NCBI GenBank assembly: GCA_030374765.1
Contig: JARGXX010000068.1
Coordinates: 2,790,001-2,854,000, forward strand
Length of the DNA: 64,000 nt
Origin: Agarophyton chilense
Lineage: Eukaryota; Rhodophyta; Florideophyceae; Gracilariales; Gracilariaceae
Direction: 5' to 3'
The translations under genes and the position numbers were made by a program. Each line of letters begins with the position of its first letter. The stretch's first letter is position 1. Shown here piece by piece: positions 45,100-56,730 of the stretch. The notes under the pieces were generated by a model. The model saw only the letters and a program-made list of their open reading frames with translations. It did no database searches and was not told the DNA's origin.

Positions 45100-45525
45100 A
45101 TGGGACTTCGTTCCAACAACTCTCGAGTTACCACAGCCGTATTGTACACAGGCGTTGGTCCCAATTTGGTCCATCCTAAGCTACTCCTACTGGGTTGGCA
45201 AGATTTCGTTCAGGCAAGGAAGACCCCCAGAAATACCGATACATCACGTAGACCAATGGACAATAAAGGGAAAGTACCACTTTACATATACTTAGGACAG
45301 TTCAAAGTGCACATGTGGTTCCTTGTATGTTCTATCTGGGGTACTGACGCAATTTTAGGGACGCCCTTTATCGATGGATACATTAAGATTATTTATCCAG
45401 GCTTTAGGAAATTCGCGTTCTATCGCGCACCTTTCATCTCAATAATTGGCTTCGCCGCAGGGCCAGAATCTCACCTCGAACGAGCTATGATCTCTGTAGA
45501 TACTAATTCCAATAAGGTTCGCTAA
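45100..45525 (+). pseudogene. E3 protease, active site lost
   Basis: Homologous to E1 and E4 protease, but the active-site LDTGAG reads LYTGVG (near 45148): the catalytic Asp is Tyr. ILGTPFIDGY follows. Confidence 0.8.
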
Positions 45526-45534
45526 TGGAAAGCC

Positions 45535-47350
45535 ATAACGATTCCCCCGATTACCAAGATCACTGTATCGGTCCATTCCCAGTCCTCATGTCTCGTAACG
45601 ATTCAGAACCACCCGAAATTGATTCTGAAGCACCTTACCTTGATGGCCAATGGAGTAATGGACATCCGCCCAAACAGGTCCTTCTTGGTCACAATCAGCA
45701 ACTTCAGAGATAAACCCGTACGGTTATCTAAAAGTATAGTGCTTTGCATCACTTTACCTGCACCCGTGGCCATCATGGAGGCCCAAATAGATAAACTTGC
45801 AACGCCAACTCCCGACGAAGATATCGCCTCTTGGGAGGGGACAGTCGCTATGGGCGCAGAATTCGAATACTATAAGCCCTAGGTGATGTATCTCCTTAGG
45901 GAATACCAGACGATGTGGTCCGGTAGATTGGGAAAATTCAGAGCCGGCACACACCGCATAGACCTTCATGATGATGCTAGACCAAAGTTTCAGCACCCAT
46001 GCCGTACGTGCCTGAAGGAATTGTCGCCGACCAGATGGACAAAATGTACAAAGCTCATGTTATAGAGCCGGCCGGCCGCCTCCTAACAGATTCGAATGGG
46101 CAAGTCCCCTTGTCCTCGCGGCTAAGAAGGATGGCTCCGTCAGGTTCTGTGTCGAGTACAGGAAGCTGAACGCCGAAACCAAGAGGGACCCATACCCAAT
46201 ACCTCGTATGGATGACTGTCTAGATTTTTTATGTGAAGCAGCCGTATTCACCACACTGGACGCTACTTCCGGTTATTGGCAAATCCCTATGACTGAGTAT
46301 GCGAGATATCTGACAACTTTCACCACCCATCAAAGTCTTTTCATATTTACTCGTATGCCCTTTGGTTTAAAGAATGAGCCAGCGACCTTCCAACTGGAAA
46401 TGGACATCGTACTGTCCAGAGTCAAACGGAAATTCGCCCTGGTCTATTTAAATGGCGTAATAATCTTCTCACGAATAGTGAAGAAACACGTTCTCCACGT
46501 GAAAAAAGTGCTCATAATCCTACAGGACGCCGGATCAACACTGAAACTCAGCAAATGCGCTTTCTATTAGGCCTCGGTCGACTATCTCGGTCATTTTGTC
46601 CTCCCAGGAAAGCCAAAAGGTATCCACACGGACCACGGACGAGATCCGCCAGACTAAAACTGCCAGAACCTACACGGAATTACGATCCTCTTTGGGCTTG
46701 TGCAATGCTTGCCGACGTTTGGTCCAAAAGATTTGCTAAAATCTCGGCCTTCCTGAATGAAATTTTCAAGAAGGGAACAATTTCGGAGTTTGAGGACCTT
46801 ACCGAGGACCAATACCAGGCATTTCAGACCGTAAAGGACAAATCGCTGGACCCACCTATACTGTCTTTACTAAAACCCAAGAGGCCCTTCGTCTTGGACA
46901 AAGACGGTTCTGATGTCCCAGTGGGATATGAACTGCTACAGGAACAAGAATCACCAGAAGATTATCGACCTATTGGATACTGGAGCAGAACGCTTACCAG
47001 CGCAAAGCGAAACTACAGTACTACCGAAAAGGAATGTCTCACCATCGTATGGTCTGTAGTAACACCCTGACCATACATCGAGGGAATTAGCTTCATCATT
47101 AGGACAGACCATGATTCACCTCGCTGGCTACTCAATTTGACCGATGAATCAAATCGCCTCGCTTGTTGGCGCCTTATGCTGTCAGAGTATGACTATGAAA
47201 TAACCTATAGGCCATGCATCAAGCACCAGACAGCAGATACCCTCTCACGGATCATTACCGACGGAACTGATGACACACCATTGGACGAACTCATTCCTGC
47301 TCCCTTCGCAGATGATGGACTTCAGGATAATATGGAAACGGATTACATTA
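45535..47350 (+). pseudogene. E3 reverse transcriptase and RNase H
   Basis: RT: FTTLDATSGYWQI, FTRMPFGLKNEPAT, and the active-site box YLNGVIIFS (46445-46456) in which both catalytic Asp are lost. Unlike E1 and E4, codons at QTMWSGRLG (near 45915) and ILQDAGSTLK (near 46525) are sense. RNase H: FVLDKDGSD, RTLTSAKRNYSTTEKE; stop at 47068-47070. Confidence 0.83.
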
Positions 47351-47374
47351 GGGGTACGGTCAAAGTGGATAATC

Positions 47375-48906
47375 CTAAGATAAAGAAGAATGGAATCTAC
47401 TTATTGGACTGGGAGAGAGTACCATTCAACTCTACATTACCTCAGGTTAATGCAATAACCCCAGATGAAAAAGAGCTCCTCCCTATAACTATTGAGAAGC
47501 TCCTACAGGTGTAAGTTGAAGAAGACTACTGCAAGGAAAAAGCTCAATTGGTAGAAACCCTTGGATGTTTAGTTGACTACGACCGATTCGGGCTATTTTG
47601 TCGCCGCTCTCCACTGGATGGCGCACTCCAACGGATAGTACCAAGGTCACTGAGGGGGCGATTCCAATACCTTGCCCATTTCCATCGCTTGGCTCGTCAC
47701 TCTGGAGGCTGGCGGATGTACAAGATCGTAAGAAAGTTCTTCTACTAGCCGCTAATTGCGCAGAACCTATGGCAAACTGCAGGGAACTGCAATTCGTGCA
47801 CACAGATCCGAGGGTCTCGCGCTAACCACCAGGCCGAATTAAAACTTTTTCCCCCCGCAGGCCCGATGAAATTCGTCGCCATAGATATACTTGGACCTTT
47901 GCGCAAGTTGCCCCATAGGCAACGGTTTGTCTTGGTAAGAACCGATAGGTGTACCAAACTTACCCAAGGCCTACCTCTAGAAAAGACAAAGGCCACGGAT
48001 GTCGCTACGGCATTCTTGTCCCACTGGGTGTATCCCTATGCCATGCCACTCTACCTCCTTACGAATAAAGGTAGCCAGTTTGTATCCAAATTCTTTTCGC
48101 ACGTTCGTGATACCTTAGGTATCACACATTTAACCACCACGGCATACCACCCGCAAACCAATCGTCAAACCGAACGCTTCAACCGTACTCTTCTGGACCG
48201 ATTGGCACACTACGTATCGGAGCATCAATTGGGCTGGGACAAATACGTTGAGACATTGGCCTATGCCTACAACACTCAAGTACACGCTTCAACGGGGATA
48301 ACACATTTGGATTGAACGCAAACGAGATCGCAACCGCCGATAGCTGTTGACCTTCAGGAGTCCATTATATCCCAGGACATAACCGAAGGAATGAATCCTA
48401 CTCAGGTGAAGCGCGACTCGCACCGACTCATATACAGCATTATCCAATCAGCTAGAGCTGTGATAACCAAATCCCAACGACGCTACAAGGTCAATTTCGA
48501 CAAGGCCGTCTGAAACACACCTAACATTATGAAAGGAGAATTGGTTTACCGGGACCGGCCACCGAAAGACAGTGATGACCTCAAGGATACTACGCGGACA
48601 CTTCTATCTCGTTCAACTGGGCCATATAAAGTCCTTAAGGCCAATCAACACACAATTACCATACTAATTGACGGCCTACAGAACACCGTGTTTATTGATC
48701 GGGTGACACGAGCTCCCAGATCCTCCAGACAACCAAAGTCCCAACCCCTTGGCCCAACGGAATCCCCACGACCTGAAGTCGAGGCTCACGTCACCACAGC
48801 TCCTATGGAAATATACGCGGACCCGACTGTCCCCATGGACCCATTAGTCAATTTCAATACCGATGACCCATCTCTCCCAACCGCCTCTGGTATATTCGAG
48901 CTCTGA
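47375..48906 (+). pseudogene. E3 integrase, chromodomain missing
   Basis: Catalytic core AIDILGPL (first Asp kept), LTNKGSQF (second Asp changed to Asn), PQTNRQTERFNRTLL (Glu kept). The LAYAYNTQVHAS segment is open here, whereas E1 and E4 have a stop. The linker ends at LPTASGIFEL and TGA (48904-48906); the chromodomain is absent, removed by the deletion that also took most of the antisense ORF. Confidence 0.8.
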
Positions 48907-49235
48907 ACAGCAACAGGACTCACTACGGGGGAGCAGGGATAACCCCGTCGTCCTCATTGGGACCTACAGGAGTGAAACCGGGGCTAGGGTCACCTGAGGA
49001 TATTACTGTACCAATAGGACCGGCACCAGCGAGCCGAGCATGCTTCTTCGGTGGAGATTCACAAGAGGAAAAGCGGAGAATGGGGAAGGAGTTGATTAAC
49101 CCCTCGGTGCACGTACAGTACCTTAGGCGAATCAATTGCCAACCTGGTCCCAAGGTTCAGCTCATACTTACTCATATCCCCGAAGATAGTGGCGATGCGA
49201 CACCCCGTCGAGCCCAATGGTATCGATAGCAACTA
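48907..49235 (-). pseudogene. E3 antisense ORF remnant
   Basis: Minus strand keeps the C-terminal tail shared with E1 and E4 (SPPKKHARLAGAGP, ending VIPAPP) and some sequence from the start region (near 49150). Most of the ORF is deleted. Confidence 0.5.
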
Positions 49236-49448
49236 AGCACTAACGTCCCTCAGATTGGTCATAGGAAGTCGAAATGTCGGACATGGAACCGCTCGTGTCC
49301 ATGCCATTAGGGTGCTGATGATCACGAGGTTTTGACCCTGAAGGCAAGATTGGGGATTCACATATAGGTCCAATTAGGGCTATAATCCCAGGAAGGTCTG
49401 TGGCAAATTGGACTTCGCCGTAACGGTCGAATCCTATAGAGGGAGATA

Positions 49449-49872
49449 TGTGAAAAAAGAAACGATTACAATTTAATTCTGTAAGCCGCCCGGGCCTGAG
49501 CTATCTTACAGGCGACACGTGGACGGGCCGACCTCAGGTGGACTCTTGTAGATTATTAACTTAATTTAATTAGTGTAATAGATTAGCATAATAGGCCAGT
49601 ACTATTTACTTGGCTCTGGTGACGCTTCTCCATTAGAATACGGTAGGCACCGTTAGTATACCAAATAACCCCCATTGGTATATTAGTTCCACCCTTTGGT
49701 CTTCAAGCGATCGTTTCCGTAGCTCCAACCTGTAGGACTACGCATTACACGCCAGCCCATTGCACCAAGTACTTTGGGAGTGCCGCAGTCACGGATTCGA
49801 ACCTTAGGACCCGCTCTACCACGCTACCACCGGTCGAGACCCGTTCGCTGACCCAACAGTAATTGCGTTACA
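49449..49872 (+). repeat. LTR shared by E3 (3') and E4 (5')
   Basis: 424 bp, TGTGAAAA to GCGTTACA, preceded by the E3 polypurine tract (GAGGGAGATA) and followed by the E4 primer site TTTTGGTCTCCCAACTT. A short internal deletion removes the CAGGGAGATCTCAGCG segment. Antisense B box 49793-49803 and A box 49813-49828 are intact. Confidence 0.92.
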
Positions 49873-49989
49873 TTTTGGTCTCCCAACTTAGAAACCTTTG
49901 GAATAATTGAACGGACTACTGGAACGAAGAAATATCCGGATTATAAAGTTTGGTTTAATTCCCAAACGGACCAGAAGTGCAGAAGCAAC

Positions 49990-51696
49990 CGCCATTTTGC
50001 ATGTAGAAAACACACCCAACCGACCCGACCATAGGACTCCCACGGCAGAAACAGCCGCCACTGCAACGCCGACGATGTCGCCTGAACCTCAGGGTGATAA
50101 TTCTAGCAAACGCAGGAGCACGAGAAGCCAGCCGCGAGAAGTACTGACTCCCATGGACAACCCTGAAAAGATTCGCCGAGAACCCAATGTAGCAGCGCGT
50201 TTACGAAGACGCCTCACCATAGCCACCTCTAGGCCAGGAACATCACAAGGAGAACCCAGAAACACCGAAGGAATTAGAGAGAATAGTTCCACCGGGCTTG
50301 CTGACCTTCTCTGGCCCCGTCTCCGTAAGCTCTGCTCAGCCCATGTGGATTCCATTGTGGACGTGCGACTCGCCACGGTGATCGCTGACCATACAGATTA
50401 CCTCTTCACGCGAATCGTCCCGAAGGTCAAGGAGTCTGAACTATTTTTAGACTCCCTCATTCAGGCCGTTCAAAGAGCAGTCACCAGCCCGTCAGGCAAC
50501 ACGATCCCTAGCACCACTCCACAAGTCAACCATCCGGCTTTCATAAGGTAACCGTAACCCCCTACCAAACCCCCATAAGCGGCGGGATTATCCGCCCCTC
50601 GCCGGGAATACCACCAGGAAAACCCCATGGCGGGACAATCTAGGAGCAGAAGACAAGCTCCGCGTCTAGATGAGATACAGGTAGCCCATCAAGAGAATCC
50701 AGGGGAGGGACAAGCGAAGAGCAGAAGAGAAGCTCTGCGTCTAGAAGAGAGACCGCTTGCCCCACCCAAAGGATTATATGAGGTACAACGACCTCAGGGC
50801 TCCATCGGATCTGATAGAGAGATCGATCATTTAGAATCATATTCCGCTGGAAAGAAAAAAAGCACCGCAGGAGAAAGAAGAAAAGAAGTAGCAAAAGAAG
50901 AGACCATTCCAACACGAGTGATTCCGGATCGGCCTCGACCGAAACCACCGACTCGGAAATGAATGAAGCTGCCGTTCGAGGGCTCTGACCACTGACAACC
51001 ACAAACGAACTTTTCCTTAAGGTTCTAGACTACCGGAATTGCCGGCTGGCCTACAGGTCTGAGAAATATTCCGGTTCGGTGGCTCACAGAGTCTCCAAAT
51101 GGGCCAAACGGAAGCAACTAACCATTACGGACAAGTTATCGGGTTCCGATCCCATTGCTGTCTTTAGGGTTCTCAGTTTGTTCCGTACGGTCTGGGATCA
51201 GAAAGCTGTCCACGAGGGCGCCGCTCTGTACCTTTTCCACTTATTCCTTACAGGACAGGCGTGTGATTGATTAGTTTCGAAGATATCTGGCACAACTGAC
51301 CTCGTGGATGCTCAAGACCGTAAGCTCCTCAGGCCATACCTACAGGTTGTTCATTACCTCTTGGAAACTTGCGCCACGGATGACGCTATAATGGATGCCC
51401 ACCAGGAAGTCATCTCCTCTAGGCATAGCACCAACATGACCGAATCGGCTTTCGCAGACGACCTATGGAAGAAGGCTTACCGATTTAGAAACGTGTTCTC
51501 CAAAGGACGGCTTAAACGTCATTTCATCACGGGATTGGCCCCTGCCTTTCAGACATATGGGCGCAATTACCACACAGCAAACCCGCAATACTCATTCGGA
51601 AGGCTCGTTACTTACGCCGAGGGTTATGGCAAAACCTACAGGACCTCCAGGCGCAACGCTGATTTAACCAGAGGACACGCAACTCCATTGCGTTAA
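49990..51696 (+). pseudogene. E4 Gag
   Basis: The Met is lost as in E3 (LHVENTPNRPDHRTPT). The first 370 bp or so are almost identical to E3; from about 50290 the sequence is of E1 type (LLWPRLRKLCSAHVDSIVDV). Stop at 50549-50551. Gag core near 51010-51270 (LKVLDYRNCRLAYRSEKY-like), then a cleaner C-terminal part 51304-51696 (LVDAQDRKLLRPYLQVVHYL, AYRFRNVFSKGRLKRHFI). Zinc-knuckle remnant near 51925-51955. Confidence 0.8.
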
Positions 51697-52429
51697 CCCA
51701 ACCAAGCCCATTTGGTTAGCTCCACGGAGTCGGACATGGATGCTTTACTCCAATACGCCGATTCGAGAAATGTCCTCGCGGTCCATTTCAGGGCTCGTCC
51801 GTCCCGGTCCCCATCATATACCTCCCAGAGAACTACAGCGACCACTGGACCACCCACACTTAAGTATTCTCCCTTTCCACCCCGCAAGACGTTTTTGTTT
51901 GCTCTCCAAGGGCTTCCTTCGTGTGCTTTTCACTGACCCAACCTTGTGACTGTACGAGGTATCTGTCTGAGGACGCACGTAAAAACATCCCAGCCCTAAG
52001 GGAAGAGAATTACCGGGTGCGGAGATCTGAAGGAATGTATAACAGAGCACAGCCACGAACCACAGGGACCCCTGGAATCTCACGCTATGCCCCGCCTCCG
52101 GACTCTCCTATCAAAGCCCCATAGGTCCACGCCATTGTAGACGGTACGGACGACGCCGTGGAAGAATCTTATCCTCAGGAAGAAACGGAAACCCCATCGG
52201 AAAACTCGTAGAGGATCGAGGCGAGGCAAATCCTCCCTCTTTAGGCCCCTGCCTCAATCAATTCGACGGTCATGAGCAAAAGAGCTCCTCACCTCCCAAT
52301 ACGAACCACCTACAATGGACCACTCAGGATGAGCCCCAATTATAACACAGTGACGACCCCGTCTGTATCCTCAGGAAAGAGAATGATAAAGTTTGAGTAC
52401 CCGTAGTACTTCGTTCCAACAACTCTCGG

Positions 52430-52843
52430 ATGACCGCAGCTGTATCGGACACAGGCGCTGGTCCCAACTTGGTCCATTCTAAGCTGCTCCTGCTGGGGTG
52501 GCAAGATTTCGTTCAGGCAAGGAAGACCCCAAGGATTACCGATGCATCACGTAGACCAATGGACATTAAAGGGATAGTACCACTTTACCTTCAGGTCGGA
52601 CAATTCAAAGTCCGCAAGTGGTTCCTTGTATGTCCAAACTTGGGCGCTGAGGCAATCCTAGAGACCTCCTTGATCGATCGATACATTAAGGCCATTTATC
52701 CAGGCCTTAAGAAAGTCGCGTTCTATCGCGCACCTTCCATGTCCATAACTGGTTCCGCCCCAGGGCCAGAAGCTAACCGCAAACGAGCGGTTGTCTCCGA
52801 AAACACGAAGTCCAATAAGGTTCGCCTGTCATACCCTCGATGA
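52430..52843 (+). pseudogene. E4 protease region
   Basis: Active site VSDTGAGPNLVH (near 52442) has the catalytic Asp; ILETSLIDRY downstream. The upstream part of the domain is in another frame. Stop at 52841-52843. Confidence 0.8.
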
Positions 52844-52849
52844 CCAAAA

Positions 52850-54560
52850 TCGTTGTATCGGTCCATTCCCAGTCCTCTGTTCTCGTAGCGACTCAGAAGC
52901 ACCCGAGAACACTTCTGAAGCCCCTTACCTTGATGGCCAATGGAGTAGTGAACATCCACCCCAACAGGTCCTTTTTGGTCACAATGAGCAACTTCCGAGA
53001 TAAAACCGTGCGGTTACCTAAAGGTACAGTGATTTGTATCACTCTACCAGCGCCCGTGGCCATTATTGAGGCCCAAATCGATAACCTTGCGACGCCAACT
53101 CCCGACGAGGACGTCGACTCTTGGGAGGGGACGGTCGCCATTGGCGCAGAATTCGAATCCTATAGGCCCCAGGTACTTGATCTCCTCAGGGAATACCAGT
53201 CCATGTGATCAGATAGATTGGGCACAATTAGAGCCACTACACACCTCCTTGACCTTCAGGATGATGCTAGACCACAGTTCCCGCACCCATAGCGTACCGG
53301 CCTTAAAGGTAGGATATTTGTCGCTGAGCAGATGAACAAGATGCGCAAAGCTCAATTCACAGAGCCGGCGCCTCCAAACCAATCCGAATGGGCCAGTCCC
53401 CTTGTCCTCGTGGTGAAGAAAGATGGCTCCGTCAGGGTCTGTGTCGACTACAGGAAGCTGAACGCAGTAACCAAGAAGAACTCATACCCGATACCCCGCA
53501 TGGACAACTGTCTGGATTCCTTAGGCGAAGCTGTCGTATTTACCACACTGGACGCTAACTTGGGATATTGGCAGATTCCTTTGGCCGAAGACGCGAGAGC
53601 GTTGACAAGCTTTACCACCCATGAAGGTCTGTTCAGATTTACTCGTATGCCCTTTGGTTTGAAGAATGCACCAGCCACTTTCCAACTGGTATTGGACATT
53701 ATGCTGTCCAGATTCAAATGGAAGTTCGCCCTGGTCTACTTTGATGACGTTATAATCTTCTCACGGACCGTAAAAAAACACTTTCGCCACGTGAGGGAGG
53801 TGCTAACAATCTTATAGGACGCTGGAGTAACACTGAAACTCCGCAAATTCGCTTTCTTCCACGCCTCAGTAGACTATCTTGGTCATGTCGTCCTCCCAGG
53901 AAAGATAAAGGTGGCCACACGGACCACAAATGCGATTCGCCAGGCTAAGCCTGCTAGGACCCACACGGAACTACGCTCCATTGTGGCCTCGAGGAACGTG
54001 TACCGACGGTTGGTCCAAGGATTAGCCAACTTCTCGGCCCCTCTCAACGCGATGCTAAAGAAGGGAACACCTTTGGAGTTCAAAGCCCTTACGGACGACC
54101 AGTACGAGGCATTTCAGACCCTAAAGGACAAATTGCTGAACCCACCCATATTGGCTTTACTAAAGCCCAATAGGCCTTTGGTCCTGGACACAGATGCTTC
54201 TGATGTACAAGTGGGTTGTGCACTGCTACAGGAATAGGAGTCACCAAAGGACTACCGACCTATTGGCTATTGGAGCAGAACGCTCCCCAGCGCGGAACGA
54301 AACTTCAGTACTACCGAAAAAGAATGTCTAGCCATCGTATCGTCCGTATTGACACTCCGTCCATACCTCTTGTGAACTAGGTTCACCATTAGGACAGACC
54401 ACGATTCACTCCGCTGGTTACTCAATAGGACCGATGCATCAAGTCTCCTCACTCGGTGGCGCCTCAGGCTGTGAGAATATGACTACGAGATAACCTATAG
54501 GCCAGGCATCAAGCACCAGGCAGCAGATGCCCTGTAGCGAATCATTACCGACGGAACTGA
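52850..54560 (+). pseudogene. E4 reverse transcriptase and RNase H
   Basis: RT frame 53332-53817 with VDYRKLNAVT, FTTLDANLGYWQI, FTRMPFGLKNAPATF and intact YFDDVIIFS (53737-53748). TGA at 53206-53208 and TAG at 53815-53817 are the same stops as in E1. RNase H 53911-54237: PLVLDTDASDVQVGCALLQE, then TAG; continues [15 protein letters not shown] with STTEKE. Confidence 0.87.
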
Positions 54561-54639
54561 TGAGACTTCGTTGGACTATCTAGTTCCTACACCCTTTACA
54601 GATGATGGACCTCAGGTCTGTACAGAAACGGTTGACCTT

Positions 54640-55880
54640 ATGGGTGAGGTGCAATCGATGATCCTGAGGTAGAAGAGAACGAATTATACCTATTGGACTG
54701 GGAGACGGTACAGCCCAATTCTAAACCACCTCAGGTTAATGCGATAGCCCCGGAGAAAAAAGAGCTCCTCCTTACAACTATTGAGAAACTTCTACAGGCG
54801 CCGGTCGAGGACGAGTACTGCAAGGAAACAGACCAATTGTTAGGAACTCCTGGATGCCTTTTCGACTATGACCGATTTGGACTACTGAGTTGCCGCTCAC
54901 CGCTGGATGGTGCACTCTACCAGGTAATACCAAGTCCACTAAGGGGGCGATTCCTATACCTCGCCCACTTCCCTCGCTTGGCTGGTCACCCTAGAGGCCG
55001 ACAAATGTACCAGACCCTAAGGAAGTTCTTCTACTGGCCACTAAAGGCGCAGGATCTATGGCAAACCGCACGGAACTGTACATCGTGCGCAAAAATCAGA
55101 GGGTCTCGCGCCAACCATCAGGCCAAATTGAAGCTCTCCCCTGCCGCAGGTCCCGTGGACTTTGTTGCAATGGATATACTTGGGCCTTTGCCTAAGTCTT
55201 CCCATGGAAAACGAATGGTCTTGGTCATAACCGACAGGTTTACCAAGCTTACCCGAGCCCTACCCTCAGGGAAGACAACGGCCACGGATGTCGCCACGGC
55301 CTTCTTGTCCCATTGGGTATATCCATATGGCATGCCAATCTACTTCCGTACGGATAATGGCAGCCAGTTTGTATCTAAATTCTTCTCACACGTTTGTGCT
55401 ACCTTAGGTATCAAACATGTGATTACCACGGCGTACCACCCGCAAACCAATGGCCAAGCCAAACCGCTTCAACCGCACCCTTCTGGACCAATTAGCGCAC
55501 TACGTTTTGGAGCACCAATTGGACTGGGACGACTACGTTGAGCCACTGGTTTGTGCCTAAAAAACGCAGGTGCACGCTTCGACGGAGACAACGCTTTTCG
55601 ACTTAACGCTGACGAGAGCGACGCCGCCGATAGCTGTTGACCTTCACAAGTCTATCATACCCCAGTACATAAGCGAAGGGATGACCCCGACACAGGCGAA
55701 GCGCTACTCGCGGCGACGCATTGACCGCATTCTCCAATCGGCCAGAACTGTACTAACCAAAGCCCAACGGCGCTACAAGATCAATTTCGACAAAGCCGTT
55801 TGGAACACACCGACTTTTGGGATAGAAGACCTGGTTTATCTGGACCGGCCACCGAAGGACAGTGAGTAACTCGAGGACAC
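54640..55880 (+). pseudogene. E4 integrase
   Basis: A 282-codon frame (54693-55541) holds the HHCC finger (LAGHPRGRQMYQTLRKFFYW, NCTSCAK), AMDILGPLP (first Asp) and RTDNGSQF (second Asp). After YHPQTNGQA an inserted base moves the frame, so the catalytic Glu segment (ERFNR in E3) is lost. The later 55570-55869 frame keeps TLTRATPPIAVDLHKS and TKAQRRYKINF, ending at the DSE stop shared with E1. Confidence 0.85.
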
Positions 55881-55899
55881 TACGCGGAAGCCCTTACTG

Positions 55900-56547
55900 C
55901 GCTCTACGGGACCATACAAAGTCCTTAAGGCCAATGACCACACCATCACGTTACTCATTGACGGCCCACAGGACACTGTATCTATTGACCGCGTGACACG
56001 AGCTCCCAGTTCCTCCGGACCCCAAACGTCCCAGCCCCCTGGCCCAACTAAAGCACCACGACCTCAGGTCGACGCTCAAGTCTCAACACCCCCTAAGGCA
56101 GTTCCCGAGGACTCGGCTAGCTCCACAGACACGATGGTCAATGACAACTACTGTGACCCATCGCTCCCAACCGATTCCGATGGACTCGCCCCTTTGGATC
56201 ACACTCTCCTTGCGGATGATGAAACTCAACCGGAATATGTAAGTGAGAGCATCATCTCCGCAGGTTGGGGAGAAGATGGAACTATGCGCTATCGCGTCCC
56301 TTGGTTCGGCTACACACCTGTGGAAGATACTTGGCAAGAGCCTCAAACCATCCCGGCTATTTTTATCGCCCGCTTTTGGCACGGAATCAGCCACTCGGAG
56401 CGCGGTCTTCAGGAGGGGGCAACCATTGGTCCGAATAATACCATAACGCCTCCCAAACCGCCTCTCGACACGACGGTTCGCCTGAGCACACCGGTTCGTC
56501 GTAGCTCCCACATCAGAGAACAAGGTCAGTCCTTCGGAGACACCTGA
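55900..56547 (+). pseudogene. E4 integrase tail with intact chromodomain
   Basis: Open from at least 55993 to TGA at 56545-56547. Pro/Thr-rich linker, then the chromodomain (about 56232-56390): EYVSESIISAGWGEDGTM, YRVPWFGYTPVEDTWQEPQT, IPAIFIARF. The VPWFGY and TWQEP motifs match chromodomain strand and helix positions. A basic tail RRSSHIREQG ends the protein. Confidence 0.82.
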
Positions 56548-56730
56548 GGAAGACTCGAGACCCTCTCAAGATTGGATGCCGTCCCGAGGCGCGCACATTT
56601 GAGATACAAGAAAGACCCTTGGGAAAGCACATGCACTACTTTATTTAACTTATTCGAGTAGCTAACAGAGACCTAACAGCCCTCGGCATGACCTTAAGGT
56701 TCTCGGAAGCCCTCGGAACACCAACAGGAC

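Larger units (their letters stand above)
42543..49872 (+). mobile_element. Ty3/gypsy element E3 (5' LTR truncated)
   Basis: Starts with only the last 117 bp or so of an LTR (42543-42659), joined to the E2 LTR, then gag to integrase and a 3' LTR at 49449-49872 that also serves as the 5' LTR of E4. The most diverged copy of the family, yet it keeps several codons that are stops in both E1 and E4. Confidence 0.92.
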
